From: Pseudomonas azotoformans
GTDB taxonomy: Bacteria > Pseudomonadota > Gammaproteobacteria > Pseudomonadales > Pseudomonadaceae
DNA: 64,000 nucleotides
Assembly: GCF_001579805.1 (NCBI RefSeq)
Contig: NZ_CP014546.1
Span: forward strand, 4,154,001-4,218,000
Direction: 5' to 3'
Numbering within the stretch: the first letter of the stretch is position 1; each line of letters starts with the position of its first letter. The notes beneath the pieces are model-generated. The model was not told the origin of the DNA and made no database searches. It worked only from the letters and a program-made list of their open reading frames with translations. Positions 42,092-52,401 of the stretch are shown in pieces. The position numbers and the translations under genes were made by a program.

Positions 42092-42396
42092 GGCCGTTCC
42101 TCGGTGCCGGAGATGTTCGCCAGCAACTCGGCCGTCTTGACCTGCATGAGCTGGCTATCACCCCGACTTTCCACGCACAGGCATACCGACAACGGGTCAC
42201 TCACCTGCAACTTGAAACGCCAATCGGCAAACACCATGGACAGCCCGGAACAGGACTCGTCGCTGGCCAGCGAGTTGTCGCTGTACAACACCTGCATGCG
42301 CTGGACGACGCACGTCGAGTTATTCACTTCGATATGAATATTCCCCGAAGAGGGGAACAGGCCAATACGTTCTACCAATAACTTTGAAGTGTTCAT
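42088..42396 (-). CDS. Small protein of unknown function, 102 residues
   Basis: I do not recognise this protein. It is predicted to be mostly beta-stranded, with SSGNIHIEVNNSTCVVQRMQ and LSMVFADWRFKLQVSDPLSV, and has four cysteines. No signal peptide is evident. It is the first of a two-gene unit with the helical protein at 41759. It is divergent from the wzb gene of the exopolysaccharide locus across a 219-base AT-rich gap, so it may share regulation with that locus. Confidence 0.6.
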   Translation of the reverse strand: MNTSKLLVERIGLFPSSGNIHIEVNNSTCVVQRMQVLYSDNSLASDESCSGLSMVFADWRFKLQVSDPLSVCLCVESRGDSQLMQVKTAELLANISGTEERP

Positions 42397-42615
42397 GGCC
42401 GACCCTTGTTGTTACGGATGGGCGGCACTTTATTATGCAAAGGACTAAAAGTACTGGAATGTTATTTTTCGTCGGTGAATACGATTTTGTTATTTTTAGT
42501 CTGTTTCGATGAGTGGTCGAAGTTCCTGGCTTGTGAGCATAATCGTCTCGCTGCTTGAAGTAAGGTCATCCCTTTTACTACCGGGTTAATACTGTACGGC
42601 GCGTGGGAGGTTGCC

Positions 42616-43056
42616 TTGTTCAATAGGATTTTGATTGTGTGCGTCGGCAATATCTGTCGAAGCCCCACGGCAGAACAATTACTGCGCAATGCACTTGCGT
42701 CCTCCGCCATTGAAGTCAGTTCGGCGGGGCTCGCGGCATTGCGTGACAGCCCGTTGGAGCCCACGGCTTCACGCGTGCTTGAAGAGCATGGTCATGCGCC
42801 AGGCTCACACAAGGCGCGGCAGCTGACCAGCGACGCGGTCAGTGATGCAGACCTCGTCCTGGTGATGGAGCGGCGGCACATCGAAGGGGTGCTCAGTCTC
42901 GCTCCGCAGGCGCGGGGCAAAGTGTTTCTGTTGGGTAAATGGCAGTCCGATCGGGAAATCATGGACCCTTATCGTCAGGGCAAGTCGGCCTTTGTTCATG
43001 CTTATACGCTGATAGAACAAGCGACACAGGCGTGGGCGCGAAGATTGATCAGTTGA
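42616..43056 (+). CDS. wzb: Low-molecular-weight protein tyrosine phosphatase (Wzb)
   Basis: A 146-residue phosphatase that removes phosphate from the tyrosine kinase Wzc and so controls polymer assembly. The P-loop CVGNICR runs from nucleophile Cys9 to Arg15, followed by SP, and the general acid Asp117 is in MDPYRQG. The start codon is TTG at 42616, supported by GGGAGG five bases upstream and by the position of the P-loop. It opens the exopolysaccharide locus; wzc follows after 122 bases. Confidence 0.92.
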   Translation: MFNRILIVCVGNICRSPTAEQLLRNALASSAIEVSSAGLAALRDSPLEPTASRVLEEHGHAPGSHKARQLTSDAVSDADLVLVMERRHIEGVLSLAPQARGKVFLLGKWQSDREIMDPYRQGKSAFVHAYTLIEQATQAWARRLIS

Positions 43057-43178
43057 GTATTTATGCACGTTAATTGAGCGTGTATGTAGTGAGTGAACCC
43101 GTTAAATGTGCATGGAGCCGGGCGACTTATCATCCTGTGCCATTGCTTGACTATCTGTTAGAAAAAAAGAACTGACTT

Positions 43179-45401
43179 ATGCAATCAGCACCTGCAATAA
43201 CGTCGCACAACGGCGAAGAAACAGACCTGGATTTCATGATGTTGCTGGGCACTTTGCTGGACCATAAGTGGCTTATCGGTGGGATCAGTCTTGTCTTTAT
43301 GGCGCTGGGTGTGACCTATGCCGTGTTGACACCTCCCGTCTATCAGGCGACTGCGCTGGTCCAGGTCGAGCCGAAGAAAAGCGACATGCTGGGCTTTTCG
43401 GATGTCGGCAGCCTGCTCGGCAAAGAGTCGCCCACCGTCACCGAAATCGAGCTGATCCGCTCGCGAATCACCATTGGTACCGCCGTCGACAACCTCAACC
43501 TAGACCTTGAGGTGAAGCCCAAGCGTTTTCCGTTGATCGGTGATTTCATGGCGCGCCGTTTCAAACCTGCACAGGCTGACGCTGTGGCGAGCCCATGGCT
43601 GGGTCTGGACAGCTACGGTTGGGGTGGCGAGGACCTGAAGTTCTCGCAGTTTCGGCTTCCAGCAGACCTGTTGGGCCAGGAACTGACCTTGACCGCCGAC
43701 AGTGGCAACCGTTTTACCCTGACAGATCAAGACGACAGGGTTTTGCTGACGGGGCAGGTGGGGCGCTTCTACGAAAGCAATGGCATCCAGCTGCGGGTCG
43801 AGACGCTGCAAGCCAACCCTGGCATGCAATTCAGCGTGGTCCGTTCGCCACGCCTGACCAGTATTCTGCGCTATCAGAAGTTGCTTGATGTCGCGGAGCG
43901 CGGCAAGGAATCGGGCATCATCGGCCTGGCGTTGGAAAGCACACGACCGGCCGCGGCCATTCAAGTGCTCAACGAAGTGGCACGCATCTATGTGCGCCAG
44001 AATATCGAGCGCACGTCCGCTGAGGCGGCCCAGAGCCTGGCCTTCCTCAAGGATCAACTGCCCCAGGTGCGCAAGGATGTCGAACAGGCCGAGACAGCGC
44101 TGAATAAGTTTCAGATCCGCAACAAGACCATCGACATCAGCCTTGAGGCCAAGGCGATTCTTGATCAGATCGTCGCACTGGACGCCAGCATCTCGGAACT
44201 CAAGATGCAGCAGGCCGAGATCGAACGTAAGTTCACGCCCCAGCACCCGGTGTATCGGGCACTGCTGACGCAATTGGCAGAACTCACTGCACGTCAGAAT
44301 GAGCTGGCCAAGAAGGTCGAGAGCCTGCCCACCACTCAGCAAGAGCTGCTGAGCCTGACCCGAGACCTCAAAGTCAGCACCGAGATCTACACGCAACTGC
44401 TGAACAAATATCAGGAACTGGACGTAATGCGTGCCGGCACAGTCGGCAACGTGCGCTTGATCGACACTGCCGATGTCGACCTGCGCAACCCGATCAGGCC
44501 GCAAAAAGCCCTGATTGTGGTGATCGCCACCCTGCTCGGTGCCTTTGTCGCGATTGCCCTGGTGTTGTTTCGCAAGGCGCTCAATCGCGGCGTTGCCAAC
44601 CCCAGTGAACTGGAAAAGCTCGGCTTGCCGGTCTATGCGGCGATCCCGTTCAGCGCCATTCAGAAGGACATGGACCAGAAGCTTTCGCGTGGCGGCAAGG
44701 CTGACTCAACGCAACTGCTCGCCCTCAGTCATCCAACCGACCTGGCCATTGAAGGGCTGCGCAGCCTGCGCACCAGCCTGCATTTCGCGATGCTGGAAGC
44801 CAGCAACAACCGCCTGATGATTTCCGGGCCCAGCCCACAAGTCGGCAAGACATTCGTCTCGGCGAACCTGGCGGCGGTGGTTGCCCACTCGGGCCAGCGG
44901 GTGTTGTTGGTGGACGTGGACATGCGCAAGGGCTACTTGCACAAAGTCTTTGGTGTGCCGGCTGACAACGGTCTGTCCGATCTGCTGGCCAAGCGTTGCG
45001 AGCTCAGTTCGGTCATCCACCCCACGGCGGTGGAAAACCTGCACGTCCTGGCCCGTGGGCGCATTCCGCCGAACCCTTCGGAGCTGTTGATGCACGCCAA
45101 TTTCAGCGCGTTCCTCGAACAGGTCAGTGGGCTCTACGACCTGGTGATCCTGGATACGCCGCCGTTCCTGGCCGTCACCGACGCAACCATCGTTGGACGC
45201 CAGTCCGGCACCAACCTGATCGTGGCCCGATTCGAACTGAACTCGGCGCGCGAAGTGGAGCTGACGATGCGCCGCTACCAGCAGAACGGCATCGAACTCA
45301 AAGGCGCGATCTTCAACGGCATCGAGAAGCGATCATCCGCCAAGTACGGGTATGGCGCCTACAGCTATTACCACTACGAGTACAAGTCAGACAGCGTTTG
45401 A
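43179..45401 (+). CDS. wzc: Wzc-type polysaccharide co-polymerase and BY-kinase
   Basis: A 740-residue inner-membrane chain-length regulator fused to a bacterial tyrosine kinase. The N-terminal Wzz domain has a helix near 30-50, a long periplasmic coiled coil extends to about 430, and a second helix lies near 445-465. The kinase domain has Walker A GPSPQVGKTF (about 549-558), Walker A-prime LLVDVDMRKG and Walker B LVILDTPP. The C-terminal tail carries seven Tyr within KYGYGAYSYYHYEY, the autophosphorylation cluster. Wzb is encoded upstream; wza is 14 kb downstream, unlike the usual wza-wzb-wzc order. Confidence 0.94.
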   Translation: MQSAPAITSHNGEETDLDFMMLLGTLLDHKWLIGGISLVFMALGVTYAVLTPPVYQATALVQVEPKKSDMLGFSDVGSLLGKESPTVTEIELIRSRITIGTAVDNLNLDLEVKPKRFPLIGDFMARRFKPAQADAVASPWLGLDSYGWGGEDLKFSQFRLPADLLGQELTLTADSGNRFTLTDQDDRVLLTGQVGRFYESNGIQLRVETLQANPGMQFSVVRSPRLTSILRYQKLLDVAERGKESGIIGLALESTRPAAAIQVLNEVARIYVRQNIERTSAEAAQSLAFLKDQLPQVRKDVEQAETALNKFQIRNKTIDISLEAKAILDQIVALDASISELKMQQAEIERKFTPQHPVYRALLTQLAELTARQNELAKKVESLPTTQQELLSLTRDLKVSTEIYTQLLNKYQELDVMRAGTVGNVRLIDTADVDLRNPIRPQKALIVVIATLLGAFVAIALVLFRKALNRGVANPSELEKLGLPVYAAIPFSAIQKDMDQKLSRGGKADSTQLLALSHPTDLAIEGLRSLRTSLHFAMLEASNNRLMISGPSPQVGKTFVSANLAAVVAHSGQRVLLVDVDMRKGYLHKVFGVPADNGLSDLLAKRCELSSVIHPTAVENLHVLARGRIPPNPSELLMHANFSAFLEQVSGLYDLVILDTPPFLAVTDATIVGRQSGTNLIVARFELNSAREVELTMRRYQQNGIELKGAIFNGIEKRSSAKYGYGAYSYYHYEYKSDSV

Positions 45402-45474
45402 TCCCTGATGGCAGGCAATTGAAATCCAACGCGCAGCACGTCTACCACTGGCCGCAGGTTCAAAGAGAAGCGTT

Positions 45475-46809
45475 ATGAAAGTCACTGTTTTTGGGATTGG
45501 TTATGTGGGGTTGGTCCAGGGCGCAGTGCTCGCCGAAGTTGGCCACGATGTGCTGTGCGTCGACATCGACGCCCAGCGGGTCGAGCGCCTGAAACAGGGA
45601 CACATCCCGATTTACGAACCCGGCCTGGAGACTCTCGTCAGGGAAAATCATGCGGCCGGCCGCTTGAATTTCACCACCGACGCCGTGGCCGCGGTCCAGC
45701 ATGGTGAGGTGCAGTTTATCGCCGTGGGCACGCCGCCGGATGAAGACGGTTCGGCCGACTTGAAGTATGTGCTGGCGGTGGCCGAGACCATTGGGCAGCA
45801 CATGCAGGCGCCGCTGACGGTCATCGACAAATCCACCGTTCCGGTGGGCACGGCTGACAAGGTCAGCGCGCGCGTTGCCGCCATGCTCGCGCTGCGTGCG
45901 CGTACCGACTTGGCCTTCGACGTGGTGTCCAACCCGGAGTTTCTCAAGGAAGGCTGCGCGGTGACGGACTGCATTCGGCCGGACCGCATCGTCATCGGCA
46001 CCGCCAGTGGGCATGCGGAAGCGGTGATGCGCGAGCTTTACGCACCGTTTAATCGCAACCGCGAAAAGATCATCGTGATGGACGTGCGCAGCGCGGAGTT
46101 GACCAAGTACGCCGCCAATTGCCTGCTCGCCACCAAGATCAGCTTCATGAACGAGATGGCCAACCTGGCCGAGCGCCTTGGTGCGGATATCGAGATGGTG
46201 CGCCAGGGTATCGGTTCCGATCCGCGCATCGGCTATCAGTTCCTGTATGCGGGCGTGGGGTACGGAGGCTCGTGTTTTCCAAAGGACGTGCAGGCCTTGA
46301 TCCAGACCGCCGAGACCCTCGACTTTGACGCCACGTTGCTCAAGGCGGTGGAACGGCGCAACGCTGACCAGAAGAACAGCCTGTTCAACAAGATCTCCAC
46401 TCATTTCAAGGGTGAGTTGGCAGGCAAGACCTTCGCGCTCTGGGGGCTTAGTTTCAAGCCCAATACCGATGACATGCGCGAGGCGCCAAGCCGTGTGTTG
46501 ATGGAGGCCCTCTGGCGTGCGGGGGCAAAGGTGCAAGCCTTTGACCCGGAAGCCATGGAAGAAACCCAGCGCCTGTATGGCGACCGCGATGACCTGCGCC
46601 TTTGCGGCACCAAGGAGGCCTGCCTCAAAGGTGCCGACGCCTTGCTGATCGTCACCGAGTGGCAGGTGTTCAAGGCGCCGGACTTCAGGGTGATCCAGCA
46701 GCAACTCCAGCAACCGCTGATTTTCGACGGGCGCAACCTGTTCGACCCGGTCAGCATGAACAAGAAGGGCATTCACTACGTCTCCATTGGGCGACCCGTG
46801 AACCCATGA
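45475..46809 (+). CDS. ugd: UDP-glucose 6-dehydrogenase
   Basis: A 444-residue NAD-dependent enzyme oxidising UDP-glucose to UDP-glucuronate. The N-terminal nucleotide motif [11 protein letters not shown] and the catalytic Cys267 in [11 protein letters not shown] are clear, and the C-terminal domain has [20 protein letters not shown] precedes the start. Its stop overlaps the flippase start (ATGA). Its presence predicts glucuronic acid in the polymer, as in colanic acid. Confidence 0.95.
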   Translation: MKVTVFGIGYVGLVQGAVLAEVGHDVLCVDIDAQRVERLKQGHIPIYEPGLETLVRENHAAGRLNFTTDAVAAVQHGEVQFIAVGTPPDEDGSADLKYVLAVAETIGQHMQAPLTVIDKSTVPVGTADKVSARVAAMLALRARTDLAFDVVSNPEFLKEGCAVTDCIRPDRIVIGTASGHAEAVMRELYAPFNRNREKIIVMDVRSAELTKYAANCLLATKISFMNEMANLAERLGADIEMVRQGIGSDPRIGYQFLYAGVGYGGSCFPKDVQALIQTAETLDFDATLLKAVERRNADQKNSLFNKISTHFKGELAGKTFALWGLSFKPNTDDMREAPSRVLMEALWRAGAKVQAFDPEAMEETQRLYGDRDDLRLCGTKEACLKGADALLIVTEWQVFKAPDFRVIQQQLQQPLIFDGRNLFDPVSMNKKGIHYVSIGRPVNP

Positions 46810-48107
46810 GCGTGCTCAAAAGAATCGTCAGCGGCATTGGCGCCAATTCGTTCGGTCAGGTAGTGAACCTGCTGATTCAACTGGTGAGTGTCCCGGTGCT
46901 GATCGCCAGTTGGGGGTTTGGCGCCTACAGCGAGTGGGTGGTGCTGTCGGCAATTCCGACCTACCTGGCGCTGTCCGACCTGGGCGTGACCACGGCGGCT
47001 TCGAGCAAAGTGGTGATCTGGCATGAACGCGGGCGGTTGAGGGTCGCGCGGGCGGTCTACAGCACCAGCTTTGCGTTCCTGCTGCTGGCCGGATTCAGCG
47101 TGTTGTTGCTGGCCGTGGGATCGCTGGCGTTTTTCGACCTGTTCAGCCTGCTCAATCTCAAGTCGATCAGGAGCGGCGACGGGGTGTTGATCCTGTCGGC
47201 GCTGACGGGCTATTCGTTGCTGTGCCTGTTGACCAACATGATCTCGATCCGCTATCGGGCCTTCAAGGTGTTGCCATTGTCCTCGTTCATCATGAACGTC
47301 ATTCGCATGCTGGAATGGTCGGCCGCCTTGTTGTGCGCTTATCTCACCCAGAGCTTGGTCGCCACCAGCCTGATGCTGTTGGCTGTACGCCTGGTTGGCC
47401 TGGTGAGCAAGAACCTGATCGCCAACCGATTGGGCATCACCTTGCGATTCAACCCCTCGATGATCGGCAAACGCGCGTTCGTCACCTTGATCAAACCGTC
47501 GATTGCCTCGCTGGCTTTCCCGATTGGCCTGGCGCTGAACGTGCAGGGGTTGATCATTTTGTTGTCGGTGCTGCTGTCTCCGGCCCATGCGGCGATATTC
47601 GGGCTTTACCGCACCATTTCTCGGGTGCTGGTGCAGTTTTCGACCGTGGTGAACCAGTCGCTGTGGCCGGAAATTTCCTATGCGTTCTCCATCGGCGATA
47701 ACCAGCTGGTCAGGAAAATGATCCGTTACGCGTTGAAATTCTCCTTGCCCATCGCCTGTGTGATGGGGGCGCTGGTGGTGGTGTACGGCGGGACGATTTT
47801 TGATGTGTGGTCGGGACGCAAGGATGATTACTCATCGAGCATCATGCTGGTGCTGATCATCGGCGCGCTGACCCACGTGGCCTGGCAAGTCTATTGGGTC
47901 GCGCTGATGGCGACGGCGTCTTATGCATCCTTTGCCGTGGTGTTCATGCTGGTGTCGATCGCCAGCAGCCTGGCGGTGTTTTGCCTGGCGCAGGACTACG
48001 GTCTGCTGGGCGTCTGCTATGTGCTGGTGGCCACCGAAGTGGTGCTGTTCGGCTTCGCCAAGCGCGGGTTCCATCGCCTTGAAGTGAGGATGGCCCGTGC
48101 TGATTGA
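46806..48107 (+). CDS. wzx: Wzx-type polysaccharide flippase
   Basis: A 433-residue membrane protein with about twelve helices, of the polysaccharide-transporter (MOP) family that flips lipid-linked repeat units. The N-terminal [20 protein letters not shown] and the middle [20 protein letters not shown] segments are typical. The true start is the ATG at 46806 overlapping the ugd stop; the longer open frame is a shadow of ugd. Wzx proteins vary with their polymer, so specificity cannot be read. Confidence 0.85.
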   Translation: MSVLKRIVSGIGANSFGQVVNLLIQLVSVPVLIASWGFGAYSEWVVLSAIPTYLALSDLGVTTAASSKVVIWHERGRLRVARAVYSTSFAFLLLAGFSVLLLAVGSLAFFDLFSLLNLKSIRSGDGVLILSALTGYSLLCLLTNMISIRYRAFKVLPLSSFIMNVIRMLEWSAALLCAYLTQSLVATSLMLLAVRLVGLVSKNLIANRLGITLRFNPSMIGKRAFVTLIKPSIASLAFPIGLALNVQGLIILLSVLLSPAHAAIFGLYRTISRVLVQFSTVVNQSLWPEISYAFSIGDNQLVRKMIRYALKFSLPIACVMGALVVVYGGTIFDVWSGRKDDYSSSIMLVLIIGALTHVAWQVYWVALMATASYASFAVVFMLVSIASSLAVFCLAQDYGLLGVCYVLVATEVVLFGFAKRGFHRLEVRMARAD

Positions 48108-48690
48108 TCACCTGGTCCGCCATCGACTCAAAGTCAGCCTGCTGACGCCACAAGGGCTCAAGTACCTGGCCAAACGCGTGCTGTTGCTGGGCCGGCTGCT
48201 AACGGCCAGTCGCCGGCAGCGCGCCTTGCGCCGACAGGGGGCCATGCTGGGTGAGTTGGTCATGATCAACGCCGTGGAGTTCGAAGGCACCCTGCGTTGT
48301 TTCAGCCTCGGCACCGGCAGTTTTATCGGCAAGCGCAGCTTTATCCAATTGCATGCCCCCGTTCGCGTGGGCGCCCATGTGGCGATCAATGAGGGGGTGC
48401 GCATTCTGACCGGCACCCATGGCCTGGATGATCCTGCATGGCGGTTGAAGGTGGCGCCGGTGGTGATCGGCGATTACGCGTGGATTGCCACCGACGCGAT
48501 CATCTTGCCGGGGGTGACGATTGGCGAAGGTGCCGTGGTTGGCGCGGGCAGCGTGGTCGGTCGCGATGTGCAGCCCTACACCGTCGTGGCGGGTAATCCG
48601 GCGCGGTTCATTCGCGCGCGCGCTGCGCAGACCTTCACCTACAGCCCGGTACGCTCCAGTGCCGTGGTCGAAGCCTGGATGGGGAAATAA
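48097..48690 (+). CDS. Left-handed-beta-helix acyltransferase
   Basis: A 197-residue hexapeptide-repeat transferase. The repeat region (about 70-185) includes GTGSFIGKRSF, RVGAHVAINEGVRILTGTH, PVVIGDYAWIATDAIILPGV and TIGEGAVVGAGSVVGRDV, with the catalytic His in GTHG. The start is a GTG at 48097 with a GAGGA site, overlapping the flippase by 11 bases. It probably acetylates a sugar of the repeat unit, as in other exopolysaccharide loci. Confidence 0.85.
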   Translation: MLIDHLVRHRLKVSLLTPQGLKYLAKRVLLLGRLLTASRRQRALRRQGAMLGELVMINAVEFEGTLRCFSLGTGSFIGKRSFIQLHAPVRVGAHVAINEGVRILTGTHGLDDPAWRLKVAPVVIGDYAWIATDAIILPGVTIGEGAVVGAGSVVGRDVQPYTVVAGNPARFIRARAAQTFTYSPVRSSAVVEAWMGK

Positions 48691-48691
48691 G

Positions 48692-49924
48692 ATGATCCTG
48701 GTCGCCCATCCGGTTGGTAATCAGAATGTCCGCGCATTGCTGCGCGCGTTGAATCAGCGGCAGTTGCTGCACTCGTTTCATACCTCGCTGGCCTTGCACA
48801 AGGGTTCATTCCTCTGTCGCCTCCCCGTGATCGGCAAGGAGTGCCTGCGGCGCACCTTTGATCAAGTGGACGGCGCCTTGCTGCACAGCTACCCACGGGT
48901 TGATGTGCCGCGTGTGCTGTGTGACAAGCTGAAGTGGTATCGCTTCACGCAGCGCAACGTTGGAATGTTCTGTCCGGAAAATGTGTACCAGCACATTGAC
49001 CAGGCCAGTGCCCACTTCCTGTACCGGACCCCGCGCAAACCCAGCCAGGTGTATGGCTATGACGGCAAGTGCCTGGGCTTGTTCAAAGCGGCCCGGCACA
49101 TCGGCGGTATTGCCCTCAACTATGAGGCGGCCTTCGGCTCTATCGCCTACGCGTGCAACGTGCTGGAGCATGAGCGCGAGGCCAATCCGGCCTGGCGGGC
49201 GAGCATCCCGAATATCAGTGACGACACCCAGCGCAAGCAGACCGAGGAGTTGGCGCTGGCGGACCGGATCATCGTGGCGAGTACGTTTGCCAAGCGCACA
49301 CTGGGTGACCATGGCATCGCTGCAGACAACATCTCGATCACCCCTTACGGTGCCCCCGCGCCGATGCTGTGCCATAAGGTCAATGCGCGGCGGGGCGGGC
49401 GCTTGAAGGTGATGTATATCGGCGCGCTGACCCAGCAAAAAGGCATCTCGTATTTCTTCGATGCGCTGAACCTTGCCGCGAGCAGCGTGGCTCTTGACGT
49501 CACGGTGATCGGCGGCGACTACGCCAATGGCCGCAACCCGGCACTCAACGCCGAGCTGAAGAAGTACCAGTGGTTCAGTTCAGCCTCCCACGATGAGGTG
49601 ATCCAGCACTTGCTGGAGGCCGATGTATTGGTCCTGCCTTCACTCGCCGAGGCGTTTGGCCTGGTGGTGGGGGAGGCTCTATCGACGGGGACGGCGGTGA
49701 TCGTGTCGCACAACTGCGGCGCGGCGGACCTGATCGTTGAGGGGGTCAATGGTTATGTGGTGCCGATCCGTTGCGCCGAGGCCATCGCCCGTCATCTGGT
49801 GGACCTGGCCGAGGACACACAAAAACTCAATGAGTTGAAGCACAACGCCGTCTTGTCCGCCGGTGGCACAACCTGGGAGAGCTACGCCAAGGGGGTGATG
49901 GATGCCATCCTTTGCCAGTCCTGA
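48692..49924 (+). CDS. Glycosyltransferase family 4
   Basis: A 410-residue GT-B glycosyltransferase. The C-terminal half carries LKVMYIGALTQQKGISYFFD and the retaining-enzyme motif LVLPSLAEAFGLVVGEALS with its EX7E pair. It begins one base after the acetyltransferase stop; the longer open frame upstream is spurious. Its last 23 bases overlap the polymerase gene. Donor and linkage are unknown. Confidence 0.88.
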   Translation: MILVAHPVGNQNVRALLRALNQRQLLHSFHTSLALHKGSFLCRLPVIGKECLRRTFDQVDGALLHSYPRVDVPRVLCDKLKWYRFTQRNVGMFCPENVYQHIDQASAHFLYRTPRKPSQVYGYDGKCLGLFKAARHIGGIALNYEAAFGSIAYACNVLEHEREANPAWRASIPNISDDTQRKQTEELALADRIIVASTFAKRTLGDHGIAADNISITPYGAPAPMLCHKVNARRGGRLKVMYIGALTQQKGISYFFDALNLAASSVALDVTVIGGDYANGRNPALNAELKKYQWFSSASHDEVIQHLLEADVLVLPSLAEAFGLVVGEALSTGTAVIVSHNCGAADLIVEGVNGYVVPIRCAEAIARHLVDLAEDTQKLNELKHNAVLSAGGTTWESYAKGVMDAILCQS

Positions 49925-51224
49925 GCCGGTCAGCCTGCGTGAGCGCTACCGGTTGCGCGTGGTCAGTGCGTTCGTGCTCATCTACCTGTTCATCCTGTTC
50001 GAAGGGGTCTTGCGCAAGTGGGTGGTGCCGGGGCTCAGCTCAGTCATCTACTTCATCAAGGACCCGATCGTCCTTTACATTTATGGGTGCGCCTACCGGT
50101 TCGGGTTTTTCTCGAAGAACCTGGTATCGGCCTACTTTGTCGTGCTGGTGCTGGTGTTTTTCGTGCTGGTGTCGGCGTTTTTGTTGAGCAGCCCCGAAGG
50201 CGTTGTCATCTACGGCTATGGCGTGCGCAACTACTTGCTGTATTTCCCGTTGATCTTTGTTGCCGGCAAGACGCTCAGGCTGACGGATGTCTACCGGTTC
50301 GCGCGTATCACGCTGTTTGCGGCGATCCCGATCAGTGTCCTGGTGGTGCTGCAGTATTCGTCCGGGCCGCAGGCGTACGTGAACAAAGGCATTGGCGATG
50401 ATGACTTCATCTTCATGATTGCCGACGGCGTGGTGCGGCCGTACGGGACCTTTACCTTCACGGCCGGGCACGTGGTGTATGTGTCTGCCTGCTTTGCGTT
50501 CCTGGTCGCGGCGGTTTTCGACAAGGCCTTGTTCCGTGCGGTGTTTGCGCGGCGTTATGGGCTTTTTGCGCTGTCGGCGGCGTCCGTGGCGGTGATGTGC
50601 TTCCTCACGGGCTCCAGGGCCATTTATGCGTATGCCGCGATCGTGCTGCTGGCCGCGCTGATGGTCGCCTTGATCAAGAAATCCCAGCGCAACCTGCTGT
50701 CGCTGTTTTTCTTGGCGGCCGCGTTGTTTGTCAGCCTGCTGATTTTCATGTCCACCGACAGCTACCAGGTGCTGGTGGAGCGCAACCGCAGTGCGGTGGC
50801 CAGTGAAGGGTCGCCGGTCACTCGTGCGTTCTCCAGCCTGTATGCCTTCACGCGTGTAGTCGACGACGCGCCGCTGTGGGGCCATGGCATCGGTTCAGGT
50901 ACCAACGCCGCCTCGACAATCCTGCGCGCCGGGCGGGAACAGGGCGCGGGCTTTCTGCTGGCGGAGGATGAATGGTCACGCATCGTGCTGGAGATGGGCC
51001 TTCCCGCCGGATTGATGTTCATCCTGTTCAGGATCTTCGTCCTGCTCTGGTTGTTGCTCAAGTCCTACACGGCGCTGGTCAGGCAGGGCACCGGCGTGCC
51101 GTTGCTGCTGTGCGGGTTCCTGGCACCGATCCTGTTCAACGGCGTGATGACCATGCAGGGCACGTTCCTGGCGTTTGGCGTGTTCTACGCCTGCCTGATC
51201 CTCGCGGCTTGCAAGAAAACCTGA
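49902..51224 (+). CDS. Wzy-type polymerase / O-antigen-ligase-family membrane protein
   Basis: A 440-residue protein with ten to twelve helices and a large external loop (about 290-345; WGHGIGSGTNAASTI), as in the Wzy/WaaL family. In an exopolysaccharide locus with a Wzx-type flippase and Wzc it is the best candidate for the repeat-unit polymerase. Sequence is poorly conserved in this family, so the role rests on topology and context. It overlaps the upstream glycosyltransferase by 23 bases. Confidence 0.82.
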   Translation: MPSFASPEPVSLRERYRLRVVSAFVLIYLFILFEGVLRKWVVPGLSSVIYFIKDPIVLYIYGCAYRFGFFSKNLVSAYFVVLVLVFFVLVSAFLLSSPEGVVIYGYGVRNYLLYFPLIFVAGKTLRLTDVYRFARITLFAAIPISVLVVLQYSSGPQAYVNKGIGDDDFIFMIADGVVRPYGTFTFTAGHVVYVSACFAFLVAAVFDKALFRAVFARRYGLFALSAASVAVMCFLTGSRAIYAYAAIVLLAALMVALIKKSQRNLLSLFFLAAALFVSLLIFMSTDSYQVLVERNRSAVASEGSPVTRAFSSLYAFTRVVDDAPLWGHGIGSGTNAASTILRAGREQGAGFLLAEDEWSRIVLEMGLPAGLMFILFRIFVLLWLLLKSYTALVRQGTGVPLLLCGFLAPILFNGVMTMQGTFLAFGVFYACLILAACKKT

Positions 51225-51255
51225 ACTCACTCAACGCATCAGCGGACGACAGCAC

Positions 51256-52401
51256 TTGAAGTTACTCAGAATCATCTCTTCGGTCAGACCGGAAAAAGGT
51301 GGGCCGATCAACGCGGCTCGGGAGATCGACACGCTGCTCATTCGGGACGGGCATCGTGTGGATGTGCTGACGCTGGATGGCGCGTTCGCGGTCGACTATC
51401 CCGGCACCGTGCATTTCATGGGCCCCAGCCGGTTTGGCTACGGGTTGAACGGCAACCTGCGCCCTTGGTTGGAGCAGCATGCCCGCGACTATGATTTTTT
51501 TATCATCAACGGCTTGTGGCAGTACCACGGGTTTGTCGCCCGCCAGGTACTGAACAAGCTCGGCCGGCCGTACATCGTGTATACCCACGGCATGCTTGAT
51601 CCCTGGTTCAAGCACGAATACCCGCTCAAGCATTTAAAGAAATGGCTGTACTGGCCCTGGGGTGAATACCGCGTGCTGAGGGATGCGCGGCGCGTGGTGT
51701 TTACCAGTGAGGAAGAACAGCTTCGCGCGCGTGAATCGTTCTGGCTCTATCGCGCCAATGAAACGATTACGGCCTATGGCACGTCCAGCCCGCCGGCTGA
51801 CGAGGCACGCCTGGCACACGACTTCGTCGCGGCGCACCCGCAGCTCAAAGGCAAGCGGGTGGTGCTGTACCTCAGCCGTATCCACCCGAAAAAGGGCTGT
51901 GACCACCTGTTGCAGGCGTTCGCCCAGGTAGCCGGGCAAGACGAGCGCCTACACCTGGTGATGGCGGGTCCGGATCAGGGCGGTTGGGTGCAGGCGCTGC
52001 GCAACCAGGCCGAGCAGTTGGGCATCGCCGACCGTATCACCTGGCCCGGCATGCTGCAGGGCGAGGCCAAGTGGGGCGCGTTTTATGCCGCCGAGGTGTT
52101 CTGCCTGCCGTCGCACCAAGAGAATTTCGGCGTGGTGGTGGCGGAGGCGTTGGCCTGCGGCAAGCCCGTGCTGATCAGTGACAAGGTGAACATCTGGCGC
52201 GAAATCGAGAAGGACGCTGTGGGGTTTGTCAGCCCAGACACGGCGGCCGGTGCCGTGCAGAACCTGCAGCGCTGGTTGCAACTGGATGCGACTGCTTATG
52301 CGCAGATGTCCGAACGGGCCAAAGTGTGTTTTGCCGAGCGCTTTCATATCCGCCGGGGGGCGCAGCGCCTGCTGGAAATTGTGCGGGAGTGCTTGCCGTG
52401 A
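51256..52401 (+). CDS. Glycosyltransferase family 4
   Basis: A 381-residue GT-B glycosyltransferase. The N-terminus, LRIISSVRPEKGGPINAARE, is typical of GT4 enzymes of capsule loci. The C-terminal half has VVLYLSRIHPKKGCDHLLQA and EVFCLPSHQENFGVVVAEAL with the EX7E pair. The start is a TTG at 51256; no better codon lies nearby. Its stop overlaps the GTG start of the next gene. Donor sugar is unknown. Confidence 0.88.
   Translation: MKLLRIISSVRPEKGGPINAAREIDTLLIRDGHRVDVLTLDGAFAVDYPGTVHFMGPSRFGYGLNGNLRPWLEQHARDYDFFIINGLWQYHGFVARQVLNKLGRPYIVYTHGMLDPWFKHEYPLKHLKKWLYWPWGEYRVLRDARRVVFTSEEEQLRARESFWLYRANETITAYGTSSPPADEARLAHDFVAAHPQLKGKRVVLYLSRIHPKKGCDHLLQAFAQVAGQDERLHLVMAGPDQGGWVQALRNQAEQLGIADRITWPGMLQGEAKWGAFYAAEVFCLPSHQENFGVVVAEALACGKPVLISDKVNIWREIEKDAVGFVSPDTAAGAVQNLQRWLQLDATAYAQMSERAKVCFAERFHIRRGAQRLLEIVRECLP

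Noticed and set aside
42397..42615. A possible JUMPstart/ops element before wzb
   Set aside because: The stretch near 42580-42608 only loosely resembles the consensus and lacks the GGCGGTAG core, so RfaH-type control was not claimed.
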